From Sphagnum compactum (lineage: Eukaryota > Bryophyta > Sphagnopsida > Sphagnales), in the NCBI GenBank assembly GCA_965153455.1, contig OZ234494.1, forward strand, positions 19,530,001 through 19,594,000: 64,000 bases of DNA, in the 5' to 3' direction. How positions within the stretch are numbered: the stretch's first letter is position 1; the number at the start of each line of letters is the position of its first letter. Below the pieces are notes generated by a model. It made no database searches. It was not told where the DNA came from and saw only the letters and a list, made by a program, of their open reading frames with translations. Both the position numbers and the translations under genes were made by a program. Of the stretch, positions 22,724 to 36,235 are shown piece by piece.

Positions 22724-25700
22724 CTGCACATATTAATCCCATGGTAGACAGTTACATGGCACAACAGAGCAGAGAAAAAATATTTTACTCAACTCCTTCA
22801 TCAAGATAAACATAGAACTTCATAGAAATTGAATGCCCATTGATAGATACAAGCTTTTCAAGAGAGCATGCAACTGGTACAGCCTCAAGTCCTACATTCC
22901 TGCCAGCCAACCCATGAAGGAGGGAACTGAAATGTATCAATCCATGGTTGGCACACAAAATTGACCCGTATAAGCAATGAGCAAGATGGGATTTTCTTAG
23001 TAAATAGGAATTGATCCGCATGCTGCATATAATGATCTAAAGTGTGGCATTCCTTCCAATAATGAACTTGGAACAGTAGCATGTTTGCAGAAGCATCTCC
23101 TACTGAAAAACCATGTGTGTTTGCTTCAGATTCTTTGGTAAGGGCTACCATTAACCTCCAAAGTGGTCACCCACTTCAAGGGAAATTACTAGATTGATCA
23201 GGGCAATGGAGATACTGCTGCACACCACAATCCCTCATGAATGAATTCCAATCAAATTCTTTTCCATCCCCACTACCATATGTACCGAAGTGGCATCAAT
23301 TTGTAACCAAGGAGGGGGCAGCAGTGGCATAGATTTAATCCTCTGCAACATCTCCCTAATTCAAAAACTCGGCACACTATCCACTGAAGACCTCATACTA
23401 ACAGATCCTTGGCTGGAAAGACCACAAAGCCAAAATAAGTAGGTTAGACCATCTATAACTAACCCATTTCATTTGGAAACAATACATAAAATCTAATCAA
23501 GGATGCCCAAAAAAAATGGACAAGAAAAGCAGGATTGGCACTCCATTAAAGCTGAGAAACCAAACTACAATCACATCCACTACTATATTACCCTTGAGAA
23601 CCTTAATTTTTTCTTTGACAGCTTCTTGCGGGGTTGCAACCTATCTAGTTTAAAATTAATCAATTTATAAATTTGCAACTTACAATCCAAACTGCAATCA
23701 AACTATTCTAGTATTCCATATGTCAATTCGCAAAAAGAACTACATCACACCCATGACTTATATTAATACCACATGTTGGGGCTACTTATATACCTCATGA
23801 AAATTGATAATTTATGTTGAGAATTGTGGAAAATGAGTTGTTTCTGTTTTAATGTAGAGTGAAGGAACCAATTTCAACAATTCAAAAAAATTGGTACTTT
23901 CCACTTAGTTTATATGCCTTGTTGAATATATATGAAGTTCATTACTTGCCTCAAGCAAGCTCTTTCTCTTACAATGTCATCTTTGCTTTGTATTTGAAAC
24001 ACATTTTCATTGGATCATTACCAAACTCATTGCATCCTTGCCATTTGCTCCCTCGTGCATTTTGTACAAACAACTCTCACATAATATTTATATAATTTAA
24101 GAAATCACACAAATTTGTAAAATTTATGATCTATAAAACCAAAAAAAGGAGTTGGAAGAGTAAAATTGGAATTGAGCACCATGAATAGTATGGAATGATA
24201 ATCATTCTATTGTGGTTTTTTCACATGATGAATGCCAAAGCATTTTTCCATACTCACATTTTGCATTGAGTTGTTGTTTTGTTAATGATCTTTTGAACAA
24301 GATCAACATATGAACATGGAGCCCAATTAAATAACACATGTTCATATGTCAATGACATGACATGTTGAAATAATCTTTGATAAAATGATATAAGTGAATT
24401 TTAATAAAAAATCGTAACAACGATATGATGCAATGTGCAACATGTAACAAAAAAAATTTATTCAAACAAAAATTTAAAAAAGTCAAATATCCTTGTGGAA
24501 TATATTAAATGTATAAGGGTGTGAGCTTCTAATATGCCTTTTCAAATAGTACAAATGGAGCATGAGTATTGAAGGCGGTAAAATATAGTGAAATTTGCTT
24601 ATAAAAATTTGATTAATTTTTTTTCTTTGAAAATTTTGTCCATATGTTTATAAGATTCAATTTATGATCATTTTGGTTAATGAGTTTGGCAACATTGAAA
24701 TTCCAAACTATACAAATCTTTTTGCATATCTTTGAAACATTGCCTAGAAAAGGAAACACATGTTCAATAACCTTTTTTTCTCGGACATGTTCAACAATAA
24801 TATATATATTATAATTAAACTATATGCCAATAATTTATATAGATTGAAATCATATTTTTCATCCCCACCAAAAAATAATAATCATGTAACACCTTAAACA
24901 AAATAAACTTATTTTTCTAGACTCATATATTCCCAAAAAACCACAAATAATAATGTTTTCAAATCAACATAATTGGACAATAATGATTCTACATGTGTTA
25001 GTTGACATAGATTTGTTTCATTTCCATAAAAAAAATTGTACCAAAAATGGCAAGAGTAACAAAATTTGACACTATAATATTTTCAAAGCCCAAGGTTAAC
25101 ATCTATACATTCATGTGGAAACTAAAAATAAAATTTCAAATTTCAAATCAAAACATATGACATGTAAATTTTGTTTTTGAAACACATAGAAATTATTAAT
25201 TATCAAAAAGCAATTGTAGGAGTATAGCGTTATTTGGGAAACATTATAACATTATATGACCAATTAAAAAAACATGATTGCCACATTTTAAACATCAGAG
25301 ACATTGAGTGGGGCACTCTTTTGAAAGGTGCAAACTATCACAACACCTTATTCAACCCAAAAACAAAGGAAGCAGCCTTTGCACTATTTGTAGGAATTGT
25401 AAGATTTTATTGAGTGGGAGGAACAAGAAATTACAATCAAGTGTCATTCACAAACACATATGCAGATACAACTTTGCATTTCATTGCATTAGATGACTCA
25501 AAGTTCATACAAGAATACAAAAATAAAATTTCAGATTGGAGTCAATATTGGAGAAACACATGTCCAAACTTAGTTTGGCATGAAAATCGAAAGTTCATTT
25601 TCAAAAAAAATATTAAAAACAAAAATTATGGCAACAACATAAAAATTTGTTGAATCAACATTTAAAAAATAGAAAATCACTCTGAAAAATGACAATGTTG

Positions 25701-28700
25701 AAATTTTATAAAATAAAAATATCTCAAATTGACAATAATATAAATAATCGGAACATGATTAATTCAGGAAATTTAATGTCCATAAAATATTACATCAGAT
25801 ATTGGAAACATTTTGCTTCCAAAAAGCACGGTTTAAGATTAGAATTAAGTACAATTAAGCTATTAAACCAAGCAAACACAATCAAAGACAATTACAATGT
25901 TTATAAACTTATCATACAAATCAAATTTGGAATAAAAAAAAGCTCATTTTCAAATTTCTATTATTTTTCATGTTTGCTTGTTTTATTTTTTAAAATAGTT
26001 AAAAATTTCAATCTACATTTTTTTTTCAAATGTCTATTGTAACCAATCAAAAATGAAAAGCTAGCTCTTTCCAACATAGCCATTAGGGTTGTTGGAATTT
26101 GGGAAAAAAAAAAATTTTCATTAATTTTTCATCTTTTAAAAAACATTCATAGTCATTAATAATTTTATACTCAGCATAATTATTAAAATACCAATTTATA
26201 TTTTTCTGTAATTTTTTTTGTGATTTCCAATTAATAAATGAAAAAACAATCTAAAATTGAAAAACAAATCTTTCAAATACATTGATTTTAAATTTTATTG
26301 AAATTTTTTAAAATTGTCAAGCCTATAAAAATAGAAATTTGATCACATTTTTTCAATTCAAATATCAAACATCATTTATCAAAAAATTAATTACATTCAT
26401 CAATACAATTTTGAATATTCTTACACATACAATAATATCTAATTGTCCGTAATGAAAAATAAAAACAACATCGATAGACACACCAGAAACAAAAAAACAT
26501 GCAACGAAACAAAAGATGAAAAAAAAACCAAAAACAAGAACGAAGACAAAATAATAAAAAGAAATAAAACAAGATTACATAGAAAATAAAGATACAATAA
26601 ACCCTAAACAACAAAAAAATTCAAATAACTCAAAATATTTAAAGACATTTTAAATCAACAAATATATGTTTTCTCTTCACAAATCAACAATTTGAAAAAT
26701 GAAGTCAAACCTATTGCAGAATAACTAACAAACAACCCAATAAATGAACATGAAGATGACCAAATTTCCATTTGTAGAAAGACCAATTTTTTTTTTTAAA
26801 TAAAAAAAATATTAAGTGACAAATATTCAAACATTTGATCACTTGATAATAGACCTTTGCTAACCACTTGACATTGTTCAACTAATGTGCACAACATATA
26901 CATAACATTATCATGTTTACATTCCATAGATAGACTAATAATCCTACAACATCTCACCATACAAAACATAAGCAAAATTGAATTCAAAAAATGACGAAAT
27001 GGTAAAAATGGTAACACCTACTTCAAAACATGATATAACTAAAGAAAAAAACTCTAAACATTGCACATTGAAATGCAACAACAGCAATAATTTATTCACG
27101 ATCAAAGCAAATTTAAACAACACCATAATTGATAATGTATTATTAACTACTAGCACGAAGATATTCAATTAACAGTAAATGGTGAAATATTTTTAAAAAT
27201 CCCTTATGATGATTGAATGACCAACATATGATGGTAACAATCAAAATGTTATATATTAAAAAACAACAACCATTAGGTTACCAACAACACACACACACAA
27301 TCATAAGAACCACATATAGATACTTATCCAATGCATACAACACATTTTCATAAATAACAACCATTGGATCTTAGTCCAAATACACGCATCCACACCAGAC
27401 CTACATTACACAATATAAGATTCAAACACACCGACAACAAAAAAATTACCACATGATACCATGCAATTATTCATAAAATAGTTAATGTTAGACACTTGTT
27501 ATATGCACGTGCAAATATCATGCAATAATTGGATGGTTCATCTTATGAGCTTTTTATAATATCATATGCAACTGATATAACATTTGTACTCCACCCAAAA
27601 CAACCTATCTACATTGTCCTATGCAGTTGCCTTTCCACACAAATATAAACAACAAAAACACATCTCTTTCCCCCAAACACATAACCATGCAGTTGGACGT
27701 CACCAGTAGTGTGCAGTAACATGGAGCCCAAGTATAGAAAAAGTGTTGAATACGCTTCTAAATAGTTTTGAAAAAAAAATGATATGACCAATGAAATTGC
27801 TGGATTTGGTGATTTTATTTTATTTTTCTTGATTATTTTGAGTGAACTATTATTTAAAGGTGTAATAAGGTTTGGTAAGTTTGTGAACATTTTAAAACAC
27901 GAATGGAAAATGGTAGAAAAGCATCAAAATTTTCAATGTTCAGCAAAATAAGGTTATGTGTAGGCCTGAAGATTTTAATTTTCAAGCCAATGGGGTTGTC
28001 GGATTTGTTGATCTGAATTTGTTTTCTTAGTCATCTTGACCGAAACAACACTTCACTATGCACATATGGGTTTCTTGTGCACTTTGTTTATAATTTTCAG
28101 GAATTTAGAAAAAAAAGAAAAATATCAATGTCTACGAAGATTCATGAGCCCAAGAATCCAAGCCTATTATTATTATGATGAAAATTAAGAATATTCTAGA
28201 TTCAAACTCGATACAATGTGGATAGACATCAGTAGGTACCTAGTCTAAGCTATTCAGTAGCCCCTACCTATCTACTGCAACTTCTACATACCTGCCACCT
28301 ATGTGTTGTGGGCTTATGTGTTTGTGCTAGTAATTGTAGGCTACTAGTAAGTTAGTGTCACCAAATATTGCTCACTAAAGTATAACTTAGTCATGGTGGC
28401 CATACGTGTTTGTGGATAGAATCATCCCATTTTATTGTCTTGGCAACCTTGGGACTTGTCGTAAGGTTTGAAGTTTCATCCTCCTGACCATGTGCAAGGA
28501 AGGACTAATCACTTGGAAAATTTTACCGACCAAAATAGTATCTTGTAATCATCAAGGTCTTGGTGTTTGAAATTTATTAGGGTAAAAGATGACCCTATTA
28601 TTGCACATTTAAAAACATATTCTAAAATGTTCTCATGATACAAAAGTATTTTCTTGGTGAAATTTAGTGTAGGTTAAAGCCCAAGGGAATGCACTTTACC

Positions 28701-29804
28701 AAAATAAGGACCCCATGAGGTAAAGCTGAGTATAAACCCAAATCCGGTTAAGCCCACCCCCAAGGTATTACAAAACATAAAGATCACTTCCTTTTTTGTT
28801 TAGAAATTGTGTGATACCTGGAGGACAAGGATTAAATATTGCACTAAAAAAATGCCCATAAGCTTTTTATTGGGTGTAAAAGTGTTTGCAAATACACTAT
28901 AAAAAAACAAGCAGGAATTTGCATATGTAGCACCTATCCTATCTTGGTCACAACACCCAATTTTCAGAATGTGCAAATATGAATAGTGCCTATGTGAAAA
29001 TTTGTGGCCTACAAGTAATGAATGTAATTTCAATTCATCGTTTTCCATTTACCCCATGATTGCACATTTCATTGCACACACACCAAGAAAAACACCATTG
29101 TTACATTTCAACACGAGTTTACATTCCCTACCTGTTGATCTATGATGTTTACCCACTTACCTTGGTAGTTATCTATGTAGTGTGAAGGGGAAAGAAGAGG
29201 GTTACTAGATAAATAATCAAGATGGAACCTTGGCAATTCAGCTATTGTTCATTCAAAACATAGTTATAACGGGTTTCCAATGGATGGTGGTGCACTTGTC
29301 AGGGGTGCTCACTACTAAGTGACATAATCCCATTTTCACTAGGTGTGTTACTATGAATTATGAGTTCATTTGTTGAAAACTTCACCAACATTTTCTATTT
29401 TAATTGGCTAATCTTTACAATAGCCATATCATATATGTTTGATACTAAGGAGGGGAAAGAGACAAAAGACCCAAGAAATTCATCTAGAAAGCCCATCAAT
29501 TGATAATTCACAGCACATTGATTTCAGCAACCAAAAATAAATAAACACATAGAAAAAATTAGAAAAATTTGATGGTTGCATGCTTTTAGAGTCACTTGCC
29601 CACAAGAAGCATAAAAGTCTGTCTATTGGATGCATAACTATAATACTGTAGGTTAAAAGAGCGTCCCTAAAGTTCGTCTACCTCTACAAATAGACAATAG
29701 AATTATCCACAAATAGACAACAGACTTCTTCGTAAAATCACATTATTAGGGGGCAAGAACCACCAGTTTCGGCATAATAGAGCATCAAATGCGTAACTGG
29801 GAAT
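22724..29804. other. AT-rich intergenic DNA, no supported gene
   Basis: Seven kilobases without a recognisable gene. From about 24300 to 27900 the DNA is very AT-rich, with long A and T runs. A frame-broken stretch around 25290-25600 (+) reads like former coding sequence (GANYHNTLFNPKTKEAAFAL, then FTNTYADTTLHFIALDDSKF), but I cannot name its family. All other frames look random. No RNA gene was recognised. Confidence 0.5.
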
Positions 29805-30130
29805 GAAAATTTTACAAAACAAAATAACTGGGACCCAAACTAGTTTTTCTACCAATTTTGGTGGTAAACTGAGTTTCGTCCTGTCATTCTTTTTTCCTGA
29901 ACGACTCCACTGCTGCTACATATATTTGGAATGCTCTTACTTGTACAACAACTATAATTAGTCTCAAACCTTATGCATTAAATGCAGAGTGTCAACATTT
30001 CATACTGAGATTCAATAAAATTTCGTTACTTTGCGAATACCACTGAAAGATGGGATAGGGGGTGAAAGCAGGCCCAAATAGAAGCTGAAGACAGGGTGAG
30101 TTTATGGTTAACTCTAATAAGCACAAGTAA
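29805..30130 (-). repeat. Dispersed repeat, copy 1 (inverted relative to 46325-46650)
   Basis: The reverse complement of this stretch matches 46325-46650 over about 320 bp with scattered changes. Shared landmarks include ccaccaaaattggt, gactaattatag, aatctcagta and the tctttcagtggtat block. It is non-coding and has no identified termini. A degenerate MITE or LTR fragment are both possible. Confidence 0.75.
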
Positions 30131-31929
30131 TCTGGTAGAAGTTAGAACCCTCGTTGTTAGTTTGAAGAGCATGTTGTAAGGTTGGAAATGTGTTGAAATG
30201 TTTGCGTTTGTGCACATTTCATTAAAATTAAAGAAGCATGTGTTGAAAGCTCCTTGAACTTTGCATGCCCTTTGCATTGGCCAGATGCAACATTTAAGTA
30301 CTAGTTCATTGAGGCAACTCTTCAAAACAAAATTGAAGTGTTACTTTACTAAAATGAAACTTCTTCAGGCAATTTGGGGCATGGTAGGTCACACAAATAC
30401 CTTTACAAGAATCACATGAGTCTTAATAATTCAATAAATGAATAACTGAAAATTAGGCAGCTTTAATTGTGTGACACAGGCTCACTTAAAACATTTTAAT
30501 GTGTCATAAATGTTTTTTGCATCTAGCATTTGTTCACATTTAGTTGTTTCATATGTGCTTCACAACATATAAAATAATCCTCATTTACTAGTCCATGTGT
30601 TTCTTACCATTAAATTTTTGGATTAAGGTGTCCAAATGTTTCAAATTAAGAATTTAAAATGTGTAATTGCTATAATTTTTATGGCATCTGATATTTGACA
30701 ATAATTTATGTTTATGGCTCAAATTTGATGCATTTTAGCATAATTTTGTTAGTCCTATCAATTCTTACACCATGTTAATGTTATTGTGATGAAAACTAAA
30801 ATTGAACTTAAATTCTTTTAAAGAATATTGACCTGTGTACCAAATTTTTAAATTGAACCCTTATTCCGACAATGGCCACAACCTCAGGAATTAACCTAAC
30901 ATATATTTATTGTTCAGTTTCTTAGGGGGGGGGGGAAATTAAAATGCAATTAAACTCACTATTATATAATAAACTCCAATAACATTTGGAAGCACAAAAC
31001 AAATGCAAACACTTGAATAATGCACAACTCAACCTCCACTACAGAAAGAGTACAACAAAAAATTTCACACAAATGTAGTGGTGTTCAATGCCCCTTCCAA
31101 AAGAGAAGGTTTGATTCTTCATTTTGTGGATGAGAGTTTTCTCTTCACATTCTAATTTATGCAAATACAACAAGGGTTTTCATGTATATCATCCATAAAT
31201 GATGACTCTCATTTTTAATACATTTCCATCTATATTTTTTCTTTCTCTTGATTTCAATTTCTTTTCGGATCTCATGGTTTACTTGTCCTTACTCCTAAAT
31301 TCTAACCTTCATTTCATGTCTTGTTTTTCTTGGATTTTTGTTTTCCTAGATTAGCCTTTATATCATCTAATTTTTTCTTGGATTTGAACTTTCTTGAATC
31401 TTATGTTTCTAGACTTCCATTTCATCAAATGCTTTTTCTTTTCTCCTCAGATTTCAAATTTATTGGATTTGATCTTTTGACGGGCTTTCATTTCAACAAT
31501 GATATTCCCCAAATTTCAGCTTTTTCTAGAACATTCATTGCCTTGATGTATTGCAAATAGTTTGATCATAAAATCAAGAAACACTTTAAAATGTTGAGAA
31601 GTTCAAATTCTTTTTCTTACTTGGAACCTCGTCCTCTAACAACATTGGGCATAATGTTGAATTGAACTTATTTGCACCTCTTTAATGTCTAAATTTCTCA
31701 ACATGACTTTGAGGTCTCAAGGGTATAGAAGCATTAAAAACCAACGGTGCACATCAATGCTCAATTGCAAAAATTGGGAAAATTTATTCAATGATATGCA
31801 TTTCATACAATGTTCATGATGTGCATTTCAAAATCTGTTAAGAGTTTTTTGAATTGTTATCCAAGCTGAAATCCACAAGATTTCAAGTGAAACCCTACCT
31901 TTCACATTTTGTTAGCATTCCAACATTTT
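30131..31929. other. Intergenic DNA, no gene
   Basis: AT-rich sequence with one G-run at 30927-30935. Frames around 31321-31560 are T-rich and lack motifs. Nothing else was recognised. Confidence 0.5.
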
Positions 31930-32175
31930 GTCTTTCTCAATCCACATGTGACATTTGCAAACAACCTGTGTCTCACTCCAAATGCAGCATTTGCAAAGCA
32001 ACTTGCCTCTCAATCTACATGTGGCATTTGCAAGCAACTTGTCTCTCAATCTACATGTGATTGTGACCTCCACATTTGCAAGCAACTTGTCTCTCAAGCT
32101 CTACAAGCGATTGTAACCTCATCAGCATTTTGCGAGCAACTCATCTCTCAAGATCTATATGTGATTGTAACAACC
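31930..32175 (+). repeat. Degenerate tandem repeat, unit about 33-60 bp
   Basis: The words atttgcaagcaacttg and tctctcaatctacatgtg alternate about five times with small indels. Some units add a gattgtgacctc segment, which makes a higher-order pattern. Two overlapping frames in this array look protein-like only because of the repetition. It lies about 450 bp past the stop of the minus-strand ATL gene, so part may be in its 3' untranslated region. Confidence 0.82.
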
Positions 32176-32613
32176 TACAATCTGCAGCTGACCACTCTGA
32201 TGCATGTACAAAACATGCTCCACAAAATCAAAGCTCCCAAGGATTGCTCAATTGGAACCCAGCCACAACCAGTTCCAGACTCAAACCTGGGGCAAGTGCA
32301 ATCACTTGCGACCTCATTTGCTTCTGTTGCAGCAGAGGATGGAACTACCCAGGACTCAATCACAGCTAGGGTCAACCAGACATTCAAATTGCAAAAAATT
32401 GCATGGCTGCATGACCCATTCCTTTGATTCTTGGGAGTCCAAAGAATTATGCCAAGTATCAAGGAATGCTGCCCTGTTGTTGTCAATGTCATCAGAGAGT
32501 CTGGAGTTTGTTTACAGGCATCAAGAAGATGGCAGGCAGGAGCTTGCATGCACATGGAGTGAGTTGTTGTCGGCTGCTGTTGCAGTGTTTGTGAAGGAGC
32601 ATTGGCGGGGTAC

Positions 32614-34367
32614 CTAATGTTGTGTTGCAACTGGCCTGAAGCTGCTAAAGTCCGCACAGCGAGAAGAACCCATAGTGAGCACAGGCAAAAACTGGAATGA
32701 GCATTGCTCGGGTGAGATTGTCAATGGCAAATGTGAATCTGAAACTCTTGACTCAAAAACTGATTCTGAATCAGCAGGGCTGCTGTGGCAGCGCATTGAA
32801 CCCTCCTGCTGCAGTATCATCCGCTTCTTCTTCTTGCTGCTTCTGCTGCTGAATCCCATTGAGGGCATGGGCATAATTGGCAAAGAAGAAGCTCTTAAAC
32901 CTAGATCAGTGTAAGGCTTTGTCCTTGCTTCTGCTGCTGTTGTTACTGTTGTTGTGGTGGGGGATTTGTTGTCAATGCTGATTGCTTGATCTGCTCCTCC
33001 TCCTCCTGGCAGCTGCAGTTGATGCTCCTGCATGACATTGTCTGGATTGAAAGAGTCAGAGAGAACAAAAGAAAATGATTCTGTCAACCACCTCCTGCTG
33101 TTGATAGAAGGATTCTTGACACCCCTGCTTTGGATCTGGATGTTGCTGGTGCTGCAACTACCATGACTACTTCTACAACTCTTCTGTTGTCGATTATCGC
33201 CCTGGAATTTGGAGCAGCTGTTGTCAGAAACTACTGCAGCAGCATCCAAGAATCCAGAAGAACCCCTTCCCCCCACTGTGAGATGACTGCTGCTGCTGCT
33301 GCCCAAGTCTTCTTTTGCGACCTTCATCGGCAGTGGATACTCGACAGATGAGCCATTCAGGGGGATTCTGCCTTGATGATGGAAGTTGTTCCCGATCTCA
33401 AGATCAGATGTAGGAGAAGAAGAAGCCTTAGTGCTGATGCAGATTGAAGACGAGCTCGCAGCAGCACTCGAGAATGGAGTAGTAGTGGCAGGAGGCAGAG
33501 GAACTGGTCGATTGACCAAAACCCAAGAGGGAGTAGCAGGAGGAGAAGGAGATGCTGCTGTTGCTGCTGCTTCCGAGGAGAGTTTGGGTGACAAGAGGAT
33601 GCGACAGACGGGACAAGTGGGTTGTTTCTGCAGCCAAGAATCCACGCAAGAAGTGTGGAAGATGTGGCCGCAGATGGGCAATTGACGAAGCACCTCGGAC
33701 GCCGCATACTCCACTAAGCAGATCGGACATCTGCTCGCAAAACAGACAAGAAGAAGTTCTTACAACAAGAAAGAAGCTCAACAACAGTTTTTGTTGCAGC
33801 TGCCTTACAAGAAGGAAAAAGAAAGAGTGCCCACTTGCTGCAAGGAAGGAAGAAGAGAAGCACACAACAATTTTGCATGGAAAGAAGAGACAGACGAGAA
33901 GAGTGTAAAATCCCGAGGAAAGATCAAACTGACTCACTGGCTGTTTTCTTCCTGGATCCCGACCTTGAGTTCGTTGGCTTTGATCGTTGGAAATGCATCC
34001 AACACATCTTTCTCGATTCCCACCGACTGGTGTTTCTGCATCATCATCATCACCACAGCCACAAATCAACAAGCTCAGATCCAAAACAGGAACTTCGTCA
34101 GGGAGGAACAAAACCCAAAAACAAACTAGGAAGAAAGAAGAGAGGACAATGCAGCAGGGAAAGAGAAGAGTCAGAGAGACGGAGAGAGAGCCTGACCGGA
34201 AGCTGCTGCTGCTGTTGTGGAGCTTCAGGAATGATGGCCAACACTTGAACGGAGCTCAGGCGCGTCATGCGCACATGCCTCACACGCCAGTAGCAATAGA
34301 GAAATGTGAAGGCCATAAACATGATGACGCCAAAGGCGAAGGCGATCGGCGTCCATATTATCATCAT
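32614..34367 (-). CDS. ATL-type RING-H2 E3 ubiquitin ligase
   Basis: A membrane-anchored E3 ubiquitin ligase of the ATL family, built from three minus-strand exons: 34367-34197, 34035-33938 and 33730-32614 (461 codons). Borders are GT..AG and frames join cleanly. The first ATG gives MMIIWTP, followed by one transmembrane helix (about residues 3-25). The GLD-type motif is GIEKDVLDAFP (63-73). The RING-H2 is C91-x2-C94-x15-C110-x-H112-x2-H115-x2-C118-x10-C129-x2-C132, with the W122 that binds E2 and the Pro before the last Cys. After the RING comes a 320-residue tail rich in Ser, with low-complexity runs and basic patches. ATL genes are usually intronless, so two introns, one between the GLD and the RING, are unusual. 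The substrate is unknown. The many overlapping frames on the + strand are shadows of its biased composition. Confidence 0.87.
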
Positions 34368-35200
34368 GCTGCTTCTTCTTCTTCTTCCTGAGCTCCTCTC
34401 CACTTCTTCGGATCTTCCGATCTTGTGCACAAGAGTGCAGAATTCCCCCTAGCTTCTTATTCTCTTTCTTCAAGCGGCTTCTTCTTCCCAAATCTGTCCT
34501 CTCTGCAAACTGATCGTCCAACAGAAGAAGAAAGATGCAGCCAGCAACTTCATGCTACGACCAGAAAAAAAACAACGAACTTTCCTTGCTCATGCACAAA
34601 CAACATCATCAAACAAAATCTTGCTCGCAATTGAAGCATCACAACAACAACAACAAAAAGAAAGCAATCACTGCAAAAGAAAATCCAACTCAACAAATCT
34701 GCTGTTACGAAAAAGAATAGATGGATTGTAAGGCTCTCGATCTCAGATCTCTTCGAGCTGAGCTGAGCTTCTCTTTCTCTTGATTGCTCTCTTCTTCTTC
34801 TTCTTGCCTTCTTTGGGGAATCCACACACAAAAAAGCCCTCGATACACTCACAACAGCTGCCAAGATTATTCTCAGCTCAAATGTGCATCAACAACACTA
34901 TTTCTTCTTCCCCTCTCGATCCACAACCAACACCAATCAACAATTTCTCCTCCTCCTCCTCCTCTTTCTTCTTCTTCTTCTTCTTCTTCTTCTGCTCCTT
35001 TCTTGCACATGAAAGCAGACTTATGAGTATTGGCAGCAATTAATTTGCTCGTGAAATTCCTGTGACATCCATCAATTGGGTATGCAGCAAGCAACAGGAG
35101 GACATTGCATTCTCTACCCGTGCATGTAATTACAATAATGAGAGAGAGAAAACTTGCTTGGCTCGCTTGCTGGATTTCTCACTTACTCAGAATATGTAAC
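34368..35200. other. 5' leader and promoter region of the ATL gene; CTT/AAG microsatellites
   Basis: Upstream of the ATL start the + strand is rich in CTT repeats (34373-34388, 34787-34807 and 34943-34992), which read as GAA/GGA purine tracts on the gene's sense strand. Such tracts are common in plant 5' leaders. An initiator or TATA element could not be fixed. Confidence 0.5.
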
Positions 35201-35395
35201 AGCTCCTACAAACTTGATGATTCAGCACAAAATCTTCTGCCTTCAAACTAGTGCTGGCTGATGGTTGCAGAGTTACATACATCATGTGCCAGAAATACTC
35301 CCCCACCCAACCCTTCTCTTTCTTTTCACAAGCAACTTCTGAACAGACCCATGAGATTGTTTTGCTCACCCAACCCATTTCAAATACAAACCCAG

Positions 35396-35600
35396 AAACT
35401 TGCACCATCACCAACACCTTCAACACCCATCACAAATACCATCACCACCATTGCCAACACCATCAACAACACCATTACCACCCATCACCACCAGCAACAA
35501 GACCACCATGGCCACCATCAACAACACCATTACCAGCACCACCCATCACCAAAACCATCAACAAAAACACCATTGCCAACACCATCAACAGTATCACCGA
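35396..35600 (+). repeat. CAC/ACC-rich minisatellite
   Basis: About 200 bp of imperfect caccatcaccaacacc-type units with interspersed caacacc. It opens all three + frames and so produces several Pro/His/Thr-rich pseudo-ORFs. No gene is called. Confidence 0.85.
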
Positions 35601-35639
35601 CCATGACCAGTGCTGGAAGTCTGTAGCCTATTAAGAAAA

Positions 35640-36109
35640 TTCAAATCAACCCCCCATTTGAGCCACCATCAAAGCCCTCATATCTATGGATGGACTTCTG
35701 GATGACTCATTGATGATTTTAATTTTTATTTCATTTTCTATGGTTCCCACCCAGGAGGAATGCAATGAGCTTGGTAGGTTGATCACCCATCTTCCCAATC
35801 AAGTTGAATCTGATGTTTTTTGAAGAACTATTGTTGAAAGTCCAAATGACAACAGCATGGACCAGCACCCCATCCACTGGATATCCGTTATCACTCGGTT
35901 CTGGATGAACCTTCAACTGAGTTAATAATAATATCGGATTTCACCTTAATATGCCCATTTCATTCCGTAAGAAGTAAGTGTTATACATAGGGAGGAAAAT
36001 AGATGGACTACTACATAAGGTAAAGGTAGATGGTTTATACTTCGGTAAAGCCTGGTTTTTACTACCTACCTACAAAGTGTACTAGGTAGTAAAAAAAAAG
36101 TAACTGAGC
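35640..36109. other. Intergenic, with one hairpin
   Basis: No gene. At about 36056-36098 the sequence ttttactacct is followed 16 bases later by aggtagtaaaa, giving an 11-bp stem that may be a decayed element end. Confidence 0.55.
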
Positions 36110-36235
36110 TCTGAACTGTGGTTAGCTAAAGAACTGAAACTCAACAGAAAATTGTTTCCTGATCACTTATCATCCATTTTGCATGCATGGTGTGCCGATG
36201 AGTGTTGGTTTTACTCTAGCCTTGTTTACGGTATG
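36110..36235 (+). repeat. Divergent fragment of the long direct repeat (third copy)
   Basis: This short stretch resembles 690-810 and 6458-6570: ggttagct, a run ending aattgtttcc, then catcca.t.tgcatg...ggtg.gc. Identity is lower than between copies A and B. It shows that the family is dispersed and not confined to the left end of the window. Confidence 0.65.

Noticed and set aside
23620-23655. Helitron 3' end (ctagt after a gcggggttgc stretch) closing the gene-fragment cluster
   Set aside because: Only a 4-bp stem can form and no matching 5' end was found on the other side of the cluster.
31930-32175. CRISPR-like array
   Set aside because: Units are degenerate, there are no unique spacers of equal length, and the genome is a plant nuclear one; it is a tandem repeat.
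32204-32657. Frames on both strands beyond the ATL stop codon
   Set aside because: No family motif, and they lie in the likely 3' untranslated region; frames on both strands suggest chance.
33428-34111. 227-codon minus-strand frame overlapping the ATL gene
   Set aside because: It crosses intron 2 and lies in another frame through exons 2 and 3; the RING and GLD motifs are in the spliced frame.
34368-34430. Longer N-terminus for the ATL protein starting at 34430
   Set aside because: The first codon there is GTG; the first ATG in frame is at 34367, just before the transmembrane segment.
35251-35634. Pro/His/Thr-rich proteins in several overlapping frames
   Set aside because: All come from a CAC/ACC simple repeat; three frames open at once is a composition effect.
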